From JAWVZU01 sp033722075 (lineage in GTDB: Bacteria; Pseudomonadota; Gammaproteobacteria; Xanthomonadales; SZUA-38): 64,000 nucleotides of DNA. A model generated the notes under the pieces. It saw only the letters and a program-made list of their open reading frames with translations. It searched no databases and was not told where the DNA came from. Position numbers and translations under genes: made by a program. Shown one piece after another: positions 17,125 to 26,035 of this stretch (its first letter is position 1; each line of letters starts with the position of its first letter). The stretch is taken from NCBI GenBank assembly GCA_033722075.1, contig JAWVZU010000002.1, positions 1 through 64,000 of the forward strand, read 5' to 3'.

Positions 17125-17948
17125 TGACCCTCGTTGCGATGCCCGTGTACAACGCCGCTGACGCGCTTGGCCGTTGCCTCCGCTCCCTGGAACAGCACTT
17201 GCCTCCCGAACAAGCCATCGTGATCTGCGATGACGCATCGACCGATGTACGGGTCGGCGAATTGCTGGATGGGTTCTGTGACCGATCGACACGAACCTTG
17301 CTGCGAAATCCCACCAACCGGGGATTCGTCGCGACGGCCAATCGCCTGCTGGATCAGGGGCGGGACGATGTTGTCCTGCTCAACTCTGACACGCGGGTCA
17401 CGCCGAACTGGCTTGCGGCACTGGAGCGCTGCGCCGCATCGGATCCGATGATCGGCACGATCACGCCGTTTTCCAATCACGCGGAGATCTGTTCCTTTCC
17501 CGACTTCTGCCGGCCAAACCCGGTTCCCGCCGATCCCGATGCGGTCGCCCGCGCGATCGCCCGGATCGGTCGCCCGACCTATCCGCGGTTGCCGACGGCA
17601 GTGGGATTCTGCATGTGGGTCCGGCGTCGGCTGCTCGATGAGATCGGCGCTTTCGACGAGTCGGCCTTCGGCCGCGGCTACGGCGAGGAAAACGATTTCT
17701 GCATGCGAGCTTCCGCTGCGGGTTATCATCACGTCCTGTGTGACGATGCCTATGTTGTCCACGAGGGCGGCGCGTCCTTCGCCGAGACCGGCCTGAAACC
17801 CGGCCCGGAGACCATGGCGCGACTGCTGGCCAAACACCCGGATTACGAGACTCTGGTGCATCGATTCATCGCAACCGATCCGATTGCCGCCCGACGGGCC
17901 GAGCTGTTGGCCGGCATGAATGCCTACGAGCGCGGCCAGTTGGCCTGA
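17124..17948 (+). CDS. Family 2 glycosyltransferase
   Basis: Predicted cytoplasmic sugar transferase adding to a growing surface glycan. Residues 1-100 show the GT-A opening (VAMPVYNAADALGRCLRSL, CDDASTD) and a metal-binding LLNSDTRV. The acceptor side has GAFDESAFGRGYGEENDFC, with Glu-Glu-Asn-Asp as the usual catalytic ED region. Length is 274 residues. Start ATG 17124 overlaps the wzt stop (GTGATG); the adjacent GTG at 17121 is possible. No membrane segment is seen. Confidence 0.88.
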   Translation: MTLVAMPVYNAADALGRCLRSLEQHLPPEQAIVICDDASTDVRVGELLDGFCDRSTRTLLRNPTNRGFVATANRLLDQGRDDVVLLNSDTRVTPNWLAALERCAASDPMIGTITPFSNHAEICSFPDFCRPNPVPADPDAVARAIARIGRPTYPRLPTAVGFCMWVRRRLLDEIGAFDESAFGRGYGEENDFCMRASAAGYHHVLCDDAYVVHEGGASFAETGLKPGPETMARLLAKHPDYETLVHRFIATDPIAARRAELLAGMNAYERGQLA

Positions 17949-17955
17949 TCCGGAC

Positions 17956-18846
17956 ATGGAATTCACCGGTGAAAGGTTCCTGCCCGAGTGCCAGCGCGAG
18001 ATCTGGTACGAGCATTTCCATCGCTATGTCTTCGCGCGTCACCTCGCCCGGAACCGCCGTGTCCTGGATCTGGCCTGCGGGGAGGGCTATGGCGCTTCCC
18101 TGTTGTCGGACGTCGCCCGGCAGGTCATAGCGGTCGATCGATCAGGGGAGGCAGTCGTGCATGCCCGGGGCGAGTACGGGAACGACCGCCTGGTGTTGGT
18201 CCAGGGGGACGCGTCAGCGATCCCGCTGGCCGACGCGAGCGTCGATCTGGTCGTATCCTTCGAGACCCTGGAGCATCTCGAAGCCCAGACCGAAATGGTC
18301 GGTGAATTCGCCCGGGTACTCCGAAAAGACGGCCTGGTGTTGATTTCCAGCCCGGACAAACGCACCTATAGTGACGAGCGGGACTATACCAACGAGTTTC
18401 ACGTCCGGGAGCTGTACCTTGAAGAATTCAAGGCCCTGCTCGCGGAACACTTCCCGGCGGTGCGCTTGTTCGGCCAGAAGCTGGGCTTCCACTCGGTGAT
18501 CTGGGATCCCGAATCGGCCCACGGCGGCAAGGTGACCGCCGAGGCCGTCGCCCGGGATGATGCCGAACCCGGCCCCTGGCAGCCATCACCGATGTACTGG
18601 ATCGGCGTGTGCGCGGCCGCTCCGGGGGCGCTGGAACGGGCGGGCCTGACGGATCTGGCCCTGTTTGCCGATACCGAGGAATCGGTCTACGCGCATTACG
18701 AGCACGAGATCCGCAAGAACATGGCTGCCGGTGGGATCATCGCCGAGCGCGACCAGCGAATCGCCGAACTCGAAGCCCGTTTGGCGGATCGGGACCACAA
18801 TATGCCGGGCTGGCTGCAACGACTTACAAGAAAAATACTGAAATAA
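17956..18846 (+). CDS. SAM-dependent methyltransferase with C-terminal coiled coil
   Basis: Class I methyltransferase of 296 residues. Motif I VLDLACGEGYGASLL (about 36-50), motif II near VIAVDRS, motif III-like DASVDLVVSFETLEHL (about 93-108). The C-terminus (about 255-285) is a short coiled coil (AERDQRIAELEARLADRD) ending in a basic tail, a form seen in glycan-cluster methyltransferases. The start is the ATG 7 bases after the glycosyltransferase stop. The substrate is unknown; in an ABC-exporter glycan locus, methylation of a terminal sugar that stops chain growth is a reasonable inference. Confidence 0.85.
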   Translation: MEFTGERFLPECQREIWYEHFHRYVFARHLARNRRVLDLACGEGYGASLLSDVARQVIAVDRSGEAVVHARGEYGNDRLVLVQGDASAIPLADASVDLVVSFETLEHLEAQTEMVGEFARVLRKDGLVLISSPDKRTYSDERDYTNEFHVRELYLEEFKALLAEHFPAVRLFGQKLGFHSVIWDPESAHGGKVTAEAVARDDAEPGPWQPSPMYWIGVCAAAPGALERAGLTDLALFADTEESVYAHYEHEIRKNMAAGGIIAERDQRIAELEARLADRDHNMPGWLQRLTRKILK

Positions 18847-18850
18847 CGCC

Positions 18851-20653
18851 ATGGAATTCGATATCGACTTCGGTACCTTGAACCAAGCGCCCGAGCCCGA
18901 GGATGATGGGCCTCTCTGCGCCAGCATCGACGGGATGGTTGCTCAGCTTTCCGGCGAAGAATGCGTCTTCCAGGTGCGGGATTCGGATGCGGTGCATGTC
19001 ATGACGCTGGACGTGCTCCAGGCGATGAACGCAATGCGGACGTTCCGACCGCTGAAGGAGCACATCGATCGGATCGAGCAGCAGCTCCCGGACCTGAAAG
19101 GGCGCCGGGATGCCATCGGACGCGTGATCGAGGGTCTCATGGGTCGGGGACTGGTGGTGACCTCCGACTCGATTCTCGAGACCGCGACGTCGGGGGATGA
19201 ACGCGCCGAGAGCCCAACGCCGATCGTGGTGCGGACGGCCGATCGCCCGGAGCAGCTGGCGAAGCTTCTCGAGAGCCTGAGCGACCTGGAGGAAGACATG
19301 CCCGTGGTGGTGATCGACGAATCCAGCGATTCGCAAGCCGGCGAGGCCAATGCGGACCACGTTGCCGGGCTCACCGACCGACCGGCGACCTGGCTCGGTC
19401 GGGAGTGGCGCGGTCGTTTTGCGGCAGAGCTTGCCTCGTCTGCAGGCGTCGACCAGGCGGAGCTGGCCGAACTGCTGGACGAGCCGGACACCGCGGCGTT
19501 CACCGGGGGACAGGTCTGGAACGCAGCGTTGCTCCTCACCGCCGGACAACGTCCGGTGCTGCTCGACGACGACATGCGCTGGAACCTGCGCGAACCGGGT
19601 CAGGTCCGGCCGGTCGTGAGTTTCCGCCAGTCTGCCAGAACGCCGCTCTACTTCGCGCCCGGCGACGAGGCCCTGGAGCCGGCCCTGAGCGCTGCAGGCC
19701 GGGACTGGTTCGCGGAACATCGCCGTCTCTGCGGCTCAGGGCTTGCTGCCCTCAAGGACCTGGAAGGATTCTCGATCGACCCCGACACGCTGCGCGGCCA
19801 GAGCTACCGTGCCCTGGACCGGCTGACCCGCGAGGCGCGGATCAAAAGCACCTGTTCCGGTTACTACGGCGACGCGGCGATGGACACCCGATTGTGGTTC
19901 TATCTCGCGCCAAACCAGGCTTCCCTTTGGCGCGACAAGTCGGCCTATTTCGACATCATGGCCCATCCTCACGTCGCCCAGGGGTTTGGACATGTGCAGC
20001 TGGGCGAACTGAGCCAATTCACGCCGACCATGGTCGACAACACGGAATTGCTGCCTCCCGTCGCTCCCCGGGGGCGTGGCGAGGATCTCATGTTCGGCGC
20101 GCTGGTCCGTTTCCTCTACCCTCATTCGGTGTGCGTCCACCTGCCGTCGCTGATCGAACACCGCCGCGTGCGGCCCCACGACGCCGAGAACCCGGATGCC
20201 TTCGTTCCCAATGCGTCACGGTTCTTCGCCGAGTTTGCGCTGGCCCATCAGGATGAATGCGACGCATCGGCGCCGGCCGATCGCATGGCGCTCCTGGCCA
20301 TGCGCTACCGGGATATCGCCAGCGCCAGCGACGCACGCCGGCAGACCATGTTGCGTGAGTTCCTCGGCTACATGCGTTCGCAGATCGTCCACCAGCTGCA
20401 GGCCCAGCTGACCGGGAGTTCCGGATCGCCGGACTTCTGGCAACAGGCGGTGCAGGACTGGATCGAAGCGAACGGACGGGCGCTGACCGAGTCCCGGCCG
20501 CCACGCTTGCGGGGCTGGTCCGGCGACCTGGATGCCGCGGGCTGCGCGAATGCCCTCCGCTCCGATGCGCAGCGCCACGCGCGCTGGCTGGCGCTGTGGC
20601 CCCAGGTGTGGTCGGCGGCTCAAGGGCGCTTCGAGGAGCTGATTGGTTTGTGA
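18851..20653 (+). CDS. Large glycosyltransferase-like protein with PqqD-like N-terminal domain
   Basis: The product is 600 residues with no signal peptide or membrane helix. Residues about 37-103 resemble a PqqD-type winged helix (MTLDVLQAMNAMRTFRPLKEH, then VIEGLMGRGLVV). From about 124 a GT-A-like fold seems to start (PIVVRTADRPEQLAKLLESL, PVVVIDESSD), with an acidic metal-site candidate LLDDDMRW at 237-244 and a late GRGEDLMFGALVRF at 408-421 that resembles the catalytic ED region of GT2 enzymes. The middle has CSGYYGDAAMDTR (335-347). I do not recognise a named family, and both domain calls are by eye. It lies 4 bases after the methyltransferase gene and overlaps the next start (GTGA). 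Confidence 0.75.
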   Translation: MEFDIDFGTLNQAPEPEDDGPLCASIDGMVAQLSGEECVFQVRDSDAVHVMTLDVLQAMNAMRTFRPLKEHIDRIEQQLPDLKGRRDAIGRVIEGLMGRGLVVTSDSILETATSGDERAESPTPIVVRTADRPEQLAKLLESLSDLEEDMPVVVIDESSDSQAGEANADHVAGLTDRPATWLGREWRGRFAAELASSAGVDQAELAELLDEPDTAAFTGGQVWNAALLLTAGQRPVLLDDDMRWNLREPGQVRPVVSFRQSARTPLYFAPGDEALEPALSAAGRDWFAEHRRLCGSGLAALKDLEGFSIDPDTLRGQSYRALDRLTREARIKSTCSGYYGDAAMDTRLWFYLAPNQASLWRDKSAYFDIMAHPHVAQGFGHVQLGELSQFTPTMVDNTELLPPVAPRGRGEDLMFGALVRFLYPHSVCVHLPSLIEHRRVRPHDAENPDAFVPNASRFFAEFALAHQDECDASAPADRMALLAMRYRDIASASDARRQTMLREFLGYMRSQIVHQLQAQLTGSSGSPDFWQQAVQDWIEANGRALTESRPPRLRGWSGDLDAAGCANALRSDAQRHARWLALWPQVWSAAQGRFEELIGL

Positions 20654-21501
20654 CCGCCCGCACCGACGCGGTGGTGGTCAATTTCAATGCCGGTGAATGG
20701 TTGGCCCGCTGCGCCTTGTCCCTGCTGAAGGAGCCGGCCGTGGCCGCGCTCACGGTGGTGGACAACGGTTCAACGGATGCCAGCATGACCGGCTTGCCGG
20801 AAGACCCGCGCGTCGCGGTGATCTCCAATCCTGACAACCGGGGCTACGCCGCAGCGGCCAACCAGGGCGCCGGGGCGGGAAGCGGCGAGTTCCTTCTTTT
20901 TTCGAACCCGGACCTGGAGCTCGTCACCGGCTCCCTGGCTACGCTGCAGGAGCTTCTCGACGCCGATCCCGAGGTCGGAATTGCCGGTGTACAGGTCGTG
21001 GGTCCCGGCGGTCAGGAGCAACGGGCGTGTCGTCGGCGGTCACCGACGCCGGGTCGTGCCCTGATAACCATGCTGGGCCTCGAATGGCTGGGCCTGCCGG
21101 GCGTGAACCTCCGATCCAGCATGCCGAGCGTCCCGCAGCCCCTCGACGGGGTCTCCGGGGCGCTGCTGTTCGTCCGCCGCCGCTGCTTCGAGGCCCTGGG
21201 TGGATTTGACGAGGGCTATTTCCTGCATTGCGAGGACCTCGATCTGTTCGAGCGTGCGCGTGCGGCCGGCTGGAAGATCCTGTTCGTACCGCAGGTGACC
21301 GCCCGCCATGCGAAGGGCATCAGCCAGCGGGGGCGGCGGCTTGCCTCCGAGGCTGCCAAGCACCGCGGCATGGTCCGGTATTATCGGCGCTTTCATGCCG
21401 CTTCCTGGCCGCGAGGGCTGCGCTGGTTGTGGCCCGCGCTGGTCGGGGCCCGCTTTGCACTTTTCAGTCCATTCTGGTGGGCTGCGGACCGGTTGCGATG
21501 A
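20650..21501 (+). CDS. Family 2 glycosyltransferase (rhamnosyltransferase-like)
   Basis: The product is a 283-residue GT2 enzyme starting at GTG 20650, which overlaps the upstream stop. The opening is DAVVVNFNAGEWLARCALSLL, then VVDNGSTDAS, the metal site LFSNPDLEL (about 92-100) and the ED region FLHCEDLDLFERA (about 194-206) after GGFDEGY. This set is typical of rhamnosyltransferase-type GT2 proteins. It ends with a hydrophobic, Trp-rich tail (about 255-283) that could touch the membrane. The stop overlaps the next gene (ATGA). Donor and acceptor sugars cannot be read from sequence. Confidence 0.88.
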   Translation: MTARTDAVVVNFNAGEWLARCALSLLKEPAVAALTVVDNGSTDASMTGLPEDPRVAVISNPDNRGYAAAANQGAGAGSGEFLLFSNPDLELVTGSLATLQELLDADPEVGIAGVQVVGPGGQEQRACRRRSPTPGRALITMLGLEWLGLPGVNLRSSMPSVPQPLDGVSGALLFVRRRCFEALGGFDEGYFLHCEDLDLFERARAAGWKILFVPQVTARHAKGISQRGRRLASEAAKHRGMVRYYRRFHAASWPRGLRWLWPALVGARFALFSPFWWAADRLR

Positions 21502-22376
21502 AACAGGTCATGGTCGTCGGCGGCACCAATCAGATTGCCGCCTATCTGATTCCCGAACTGCTGAATCGCCGCTATCACGTCGAGGTCGTGTCCCGGGCTC
21601 CGCGGCCACCCTGGATTACGCCGAACGTTCGCCTGAGCTGGCAGTTGCACGACCTCGCCGCGTTCCCCTTGTCGGGGCCGGTCGAGCGGGCGGTCTACCT
21701 GGCGCCCCTGGGGCTGGTCGGCCAGCTGGAGACGGCCCTGGCGCCGGGCGGGCGGATCGTCTGTTTCAGTTCGACCAGTGTGGTCTCGAAGGCGGATTCG
21801 AGCAGTGCGGCAGAGCGCGCGCTGGCCGCCGAACTCGAGAGCGGGGAACGGGCAGTCCGGGATCTCTCACGGCTGCACGCCGGCGAATGGACCATTCTGC
21901 GCCCGACCCTGGTGTACGGCGCCGGGCTCGATCGGAACCTGACTCGCATCGCCGCCAGCCTGGAAAAGTGGCGCGTCTTTCCACTGCCGGGCTCCGGCAG
22001 CGGCCGGCGCCAGCCGGTTCACGCCCAGGACCTCGCACGGGCTGCCGCGGCCTCGCTGGAACGGCCGGAGGCCGTCGGAAAGACCTATACGCTGGTTGGG
22101 GGCACGACCTTGACCTATCGGGAGATGATCGAGCGGATCTTCCGCTCGCTGGGCCGATCTCCGCGAATCCTGCCGTTGCCGCCGGCGGTGCTCAGGCTCG
22201 CCGTCGCCGCCGCGCGACTGCTGCCCCGCTGGCGTGACATCACCCCGGCCATGCTGGATCGCATCAATCAGGACCTGGTGTTCGACTCGGGCCCCGCCCG
22301 CGCCGATCTCGACTATCAACCTCGCGAATTCAATCCCACCGGCGAGACCTGGCAGCGGCTGGACGATCGTCGCTGA
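21498..22376 (+). CDS. NAD(P)-dependent epimerase/dehydratase-like protein
   Basis: The product is a 292-residue extended short-chain dehydrogenase-like protein. The N-terminal nucleotide-binding region is VMVVGGTNQIAAYLIPEL, a degenerate GxxGxxG (here GGTNQIA). The middle has FSSTSVV, and the region around 130-140 is WTILRPTLVYGAGLD. The YxxxK catalytic pair is not clearly present, since this part reads SKADSSSAAERALAAE, so enzymatic activity is uncertain. The C-terminus contains GKTYTLVGGTTLTYREM, seen in nucleoside-diphosphate-sugar epimerase relatives. It is the last gene of the packed run and faces ettA tail to tail. Confidence 0.78.
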   Translation: MKQVMVVGGTNQIAAYLIPELLNRRYHVEVVSRAPRPPWITPNVRLSWQLHDLAAFPLSGPVERAVYLAPLGLVGQLETALAPGGRIVCFSSTSVVSKADSSSAAERALAAELESGERAVRDLSRLHAGEWTILRPTLVYGAGLDRNLTRIAASLEKWRVFPLPGSGSGRRQPVHAQDLARAAAASLERPEAVGKTYTLVGGTTLTYREMIERIFRSLGRSPRILPLPPAVLRLAVAAARLLPRWRDITPAMLDRINQDLVFDSGPARADLDYQPREFNPTGETWQRLDDRR

Positions 22377-22400
22377 CCGGACGCCCGCCGGCGGCGCAGG

Positions 22401-24074
22401 TCAGGCCTTGAGACGCTTGTACTTGATGCGGTGCGGGCGGTCGGCCTCGTCGCCCAGGCGCCGCTTGCGGTCGTTTTCGTAGTCCTCGTAGTTGCCCTCG
22501 AACCAGACCACTTCGCTGTCGCCTTCGAAGGCGATGATGTGGGTGGCAATCCGGTCCAGGAACCAGCGGTCGTGGGAGATCACCATCACGCAGCCGGGGA
22601 ACTCGAGGATCGCCTCTTCCAGCGCCCGCAACGTTTCGACGTCCAGGTCGTTGGTCGGCTCGTCGAGCAGGAGGACGTTTCCCCCGCTGCGCAGTACCTT
22701 CGCCAGGTGGACCCGGTTGCGCTCGCCTCCGGACAGGTCCTTGACCTGCTTCTGCTGGTCCGCGCCCCTGAAGTTGAAGCGCCCGACGTAGGCCCGCGAG
22801 GGCGTCTGGTAATTGCCGACCTGGATGTGGTCCAGCCCGTCCGAGATTTCCTGCCAGACGCTGTTCGCTCCGTTCAGGGAATCCCGTGACTGGTCGACGT
22901 AGGCCAGTTCCACAGTGGGCCCGACCCGCAGGTTGCCGCCGTCCGGCTCTTCCTTGCCGGCGATGAGCGAGAACAGCGTGCTCTTGCCCGCCCCGTTGGG
23001 GCCGATGATGCCGACGATGGCGCCGCGCGGGACCTTGAAGGAGAAGTCCTCATACAACAGCTTGTCACCGAACGCCTTGGTGAGCCCTTCGGCCTCGATG
23101 ACCAGGTCACCGAGACGGGGGCCGGGTGGGATGTAGATTTCCCGGGTCTCGTTGCGGGCCTGGTGTTCCTGGGAGCTCAGTTCCTCGAAGCGGGTCAGTC
23201 GCGCCTTGCTCTTGGCCCGGCGTCCCTTGGGGTTGGCGCGCACCCATTCGAGCTCCTGCTCGATGGTCTTGCGGCGAGCCTTGTTCTGGGCCTCTTCCTG
23301 CTGCAGGCGCTGTTCCTTCTGCTCCAGCCAGGAGGAGTAGTTGCCCTTCCAGGGAATGCCGTGTCCCCGGTCCAGCTCGAGGATCCACTCCGCGGCGTTG
23401 TCCAGGAAATAGCGATCGTGCGTGACGGCGACGACGGTGCCCGGGTATTCCAGCAGGAACCGCTCCAGCCAGGCCACGGACTCAGCGTCCAGGTGGTTGG
23501 TCGGCTCGTCCAGCAGCAGCATGTCGGGTTTCGCCAGCAGGAGACGGCACAGGGCCACCCGGCGCCGCTCGCCGCCGGACAGCTGTTCGACGGGCTGCTC
23601 CCAGGGCGGGAGGCGCAGGGCATCGGCGGCGATATCGAGGGTCCGGTCCAGTTCCCAGCCGTTGGCCGCATCGATCGCGTCCTGGAGTCGCCCCTGCTCC
23701 TCGAGCAGTGCATTCATCGCCTCGTCATCCATGGGCTCGGCGAACCGGGCGCTGATCTCGTCGAAGCGGTTCAGCAGATCCTTGATCTCGGCGACCCCCT
23801 GTTCCACGTTTTCTCGCACCGTGGTGCCCTCGGTCAGCTGCGGCTCCTGGGGCAGGAAGCCGATCCGGATGCCGGGCTGGGGACGGGCCTCGCCGTTGTA
23901 GGACTGATCCTCGCCGGCCATGATCCGGAGCAGGGTGGATTTGCCCGACCCGTTGAGACCCAGAACGCCGATCTTGGCGCCCGGGAAGAACGACAGGGAA
24001 ATGTCCTTGATGATCTCGCGGTTGGGCGGCACCGTCTTGCTGACGCCCAGCATGGTGTAGATATATTGCGCCAT
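22401..24074 (-). CDS. ettA: Energy-dependent translational throttle ATPase EttA
   Basis: Cytoplasmic ABC-F protein that binds the ribosomal E site and gates the first peptide bond according to the ATP/ADP ratio. Two ABC domains: Walker [10 protein letters not shown] (about 38-46) and GPNGAGKST (about 347-355), signatures LSGGERRRV and LSGGERNRV, and Walker B ending DEPTNHLD and DEPTNDLD. The charged linker between the domains (about 245-310) contains the EttA-type basic stretch [19 protein letters not shown]. Length of 557 residues and the opening MAQYIYTM fix ATG 24074 as start. It is divergent from glyA. Confidence 0.96.
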   Translation of the reverse strand: MAQYIYTMLGVSKTVPPNREIIKDISLSFFPGAKIGVLGLNGSGKSTLLRIMAGEDQSYNGEARPQPGIRIGFLPQEPQLTEGTTVRENVEQGVAEIKDLLNRFDEISARFAEPMDDEAMNALLEEQGRLQDAIDAANGWELDRTLDIAADALRLPPWEQPVEQLSGGERRRVALCRLLLAKPDMLLLDEPTNHLDAESVAWLERFLLEYPGTVVAVTHDRYFLDNAAEWILELDRGHGIPWKGNYSSWLEQKEQRLQQEEAQNKARRKTIEQELEWVRANPKGRRAKSKARLTRFEELSSQEHQARNETREIYIPPGPRLGDLVIEAEGLTKAFGDKLLYEDFSFKVPRGAIVGIIGPNGAGKSTLFSLIAGKEEPDGGNLRVGPTVELAYVDQSRDSLNGANSVWQEISDGLDHIQVGNYQTPSRAYVGRFNFRGADQQKQVKDLSGGERNRVHLAKVLRSGGNVLLLDEPTNDLDVETLRALEEAILEFPGCVMVISHDRWFLDRIATHIIAFEGDSEVVWFEGNYEDYENDRKRRLGDEADRPHRIKYKRLKA

Positions 24075-24104
24075 GGATCTCGGATTCTGCACGAAGGGGC
24101 GCGC

Positions 24105-24132
24105 ATTATCGTCGATCTATCGCCGATCGCAA
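24105..24132 (-). promoter_or_regulatory. Probable ettA promoter
   Basis: On the reverse strand, TTGCGA (24132-24127) and GATAAT (24110-24105) are 16 bases apart, about 30 bases before the ettA ATG. Box matches are 4/6 and 5/6. Confidence 0.45.
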
Positions 24133-24159
24133 ACCCGCGCCCTGCGACCGGACATCCAT

Positions 24160-24165
24160 TACAAT
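24160..24165 (+). promoter_or_regulatory. Possible -10 box for glyA
   Basis: TACAAT at 24160-24165 lies 30 bases before the glyA ATG in an otherwise GC-rich stretch. No convincing -35 box is visible at 16-18 bases, so this rests on one hexamer. Confidence 0.3.
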
Positions 24166-24195
24166 AGTGGTTTCACTGCAGCAACAGGATGTCCC

Positions 24196-25458
24196 ATGTT
24201 CGACGCCCAGATGACCATTGCCGGTTTCGACGACGAACTGTGGTCCGCCATGGAAGGCGAGATGCGCCGCCAGGAAGATCACGTCGAGCTCATCGCTTCG
24301 GAAAACTACGCCAGCCCGCGGGTGCTCGCAGCCCAGGGTTCGGTGATGACCAACAAGTACGCGGAGGGCTATCCCGGCAAGCGCTACTACGGCGGTTGCG
24401 AGTACGTTGACGTGGCCGAAGAGCTGGCGCGCGAGCGCGTGAAGAAGCTTTTCGGCGCCGACTACGCCAACGTCCAGCCCCACTCCGGGTCCCAGGCCAA
24501 TGCGGCCGTTTACATGGCGCTGCTTTCGCCGGGCGACACGATCATGGGGATGAGCCTGGATGCCGGTGGGCACCTCACCCACGGCGCGAAGCCCAACTTC
24601 TCGGGAAAGCTCTACAACGCGGTCCAATACGGCCTGGACGAAGCCACCGGCCTGGTCGATTACGACGCAATGGCGGACCAGGCGCGCGAGCACCAGCCCA
24701 AGATGCTGATCGGCGGGTTCTCGGCCTATTCGCAGATCATGGACTGGGCGAAGATGCGCGAGATTGCCGATGAGGTCGGCGCCTGGTTCGTCGTGGACAT
24801 GGCCCATGTCGCGGGGCTGGTTGCCGCCGGCGTCTACCCCAACCCGGTCCCGCATGCCCACGTGGTGACTTCGACGACCCACAAGACGCTGCGCGGCCCG
24901 CGCGGCGGCATCATCCTTGCGCAGGCCGACGAGGCGATCGAGAAGAAGCTGAACTCGCTGGTATTTCCCGGGACCCAGGGCGGCCCGCTGATGCACGTCA
25001 TCGCGGCCAAGGCGGTTGCCTTCAAGGAAGCCCTGGAGCACGGTTTCAAGACCTACCAGGAGCAGGTCGTGAAGAATGCCAAGGCGATGGCGGGGGTATT
25101 CATGGAGCGCGGGTACAAGGTCGTGTCGGGCGGGACCGAGAACCATCTGTTCCTGGTCGACCTCATCGACAAGGACATCACCGGCAAGGATGCGGAGGCG
25201 GCCCTGGGGCGCGCCCACATCACGGTCAACAAGAATGCGGTGCCGAAGGACCCGCGATCGCCGTTCGTCACCAGCGGCCTGCGCATCGGTACCCCGGCGA
25301 TCACCACCCGCGGCTACCTCGAGAGCGATGCCGCGGACCTGACCGGCTGGATCTGCGATGTCCTGGATGATCTGGACAACACGGAGGTCGAAGCGCGGGT
25401 CCGGAAGCAGGTCCTCGAGCAATGCCGTCGGCTCCCGGTCTACGGGCACCTGCTCTGA
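24196..25458 (+). CDS. glyA: Serine hydroxymethyltransferase GlyA
   Basis: PLP enzyme interconverting serine plus tetrahydrofolate with glycine plus methylene-tetrahydrofolate, the main one-carbon source. Full 420 residues. Motifs: [10 protein letters not shown] (about 32-41), [17 protein letters not shown] (about 53-69), HSGSQAN, the [12 protein letters not shown] stretch with the PLP-binding Asp, and [15 protein letters not shown] with the Schiff-base Lys (near residue 230). The ATG at 24196 gives [16 protein letters not shown], the normal opening; the in-frame extension to 24073 is not needed. nrdR follows after 24 bases, a common pairing. Confidence 0.97.
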   Translation: MFDAQMTIAGFDDELWSAMEGEMRRQEDHVELIASENYASPRVLAAQGSVMTNKYAEGYPGKRYYGGCEYVDVAEELARERVKKLFGADYANVQPHSGSQANAAVYMALLSPGDTIMGMSLDAGGHLTHGAKPNFSGKLYNAVQYGLDEATGLVDYDAMADQAREHQPKMLIGGFSAYSQIMDWAKMREIADEVGAWFVVDMAHVAGLVAAGVYPNPVPHAHVVTSTTHKTLRGPRGGIILAQADEAIEKKLNSLVFPGTQGGPLMHVIAAKAVAFKEALEHGFKTYQEQVVKNAKAMAGVFMERGYKVVSGGTENHLFLVDLIDKDITGKDAEAALGRAHITVNKNAVPKDPRSPFVTSGLRIGTPAITTRGYLESDAADLTGWICDVLDDLDNTEVEARVRKQVLEQCRRLPVYGHLL

Positions 25459-25482
25459 GCGCTGCGGGCTGAGGGATCAGCA

Positions 25483-26013
25483 ATGCACTGCCCGTTCTGC
25501 CAGGCAACCGATACGCGGGTGATCGACTCGCGCCTCAAGGGCGAGGGGTTCCAGATCCGGCGGCGCCGTGAGTGTTCCCAGTGTGGTGCACGCTTCAATA
25601 CCTTCGAGACGCCGGAGATGAAGCTGCCCAACGTGGTCAAGAGCGGCGGCAACCGGGAGGCGTTCGATCCGGACAAGTTGCGCTCGGGCATGTTCCGGGC
25701 ACTGGAGAAACGGCCGGTCGATACGGACGAGGTGGAAGAGGCCATTGCCCGGATTCTGCATGCGCTCCGGTCGGTCGATGCCGCGGAGATCCCGGCCAGG
25801 GCCATCGGGGAACACGTGATGGCCGAACTGAAGCGCCTGGACCAGGTTGCCTACGTTCGGTTTGCCTCGGTCTACAAGCGCTTCGAGGATCCGGACGCTT
25901 TCCTGGAAGTCATCGAACAACTCCGGACCGAGGCGCCGGAAGGCCTGGACTCGCGTCAGCTGTCGCTCCTCGGCAACCGCCTGGCCGGACTGGGCGACGG
26001 CGAAGAATCCTGA
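25483..26013 (+). CDS. nrdR: Ribonucleotide reductase regulator NrdR
   Basis: Transcriptional repressor of ribonucleotide reductase genes, which it binds at NrdR boxes when its ATP cone holds dATP/ATP. The four zinc cysteines are at residues 3, 6, 31 and 34 (HCPFC, ECSQC). The ATP-cone domain spans about 48-138 (VVKSGGNREAFDPDKL, then VRFASVYKRFEDPDAF). Length of 176 residues is slightly long, owing to a charged C-terminal tail. It is typically located between glyA and ribD, as here. Confidence 0.95.
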   Translation: MHCPFCQATDTRVIDSRLKGEGFQIRRRRECSQCGARFNTFETPEMKLPNVVKSGGNREAFDPDKLRSGMFRALEKRPVDTDEVEEAIARILHALRSVDAAEIPARAIGEHVMAELKRLDQVAYVRFASVYKRFEDPDAFLEVIEQLRTEAPEGLDSRQLSLLGNRLAGLGDGEES

Positions 26014-26035
26014 CCCGCTGACCCGATTTCGGCCC

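Noticed and set aside
24106..25449. Reverse open frame opposite glyA
   Set aside because: Mirror of a highly conserved gene; composition-driven.
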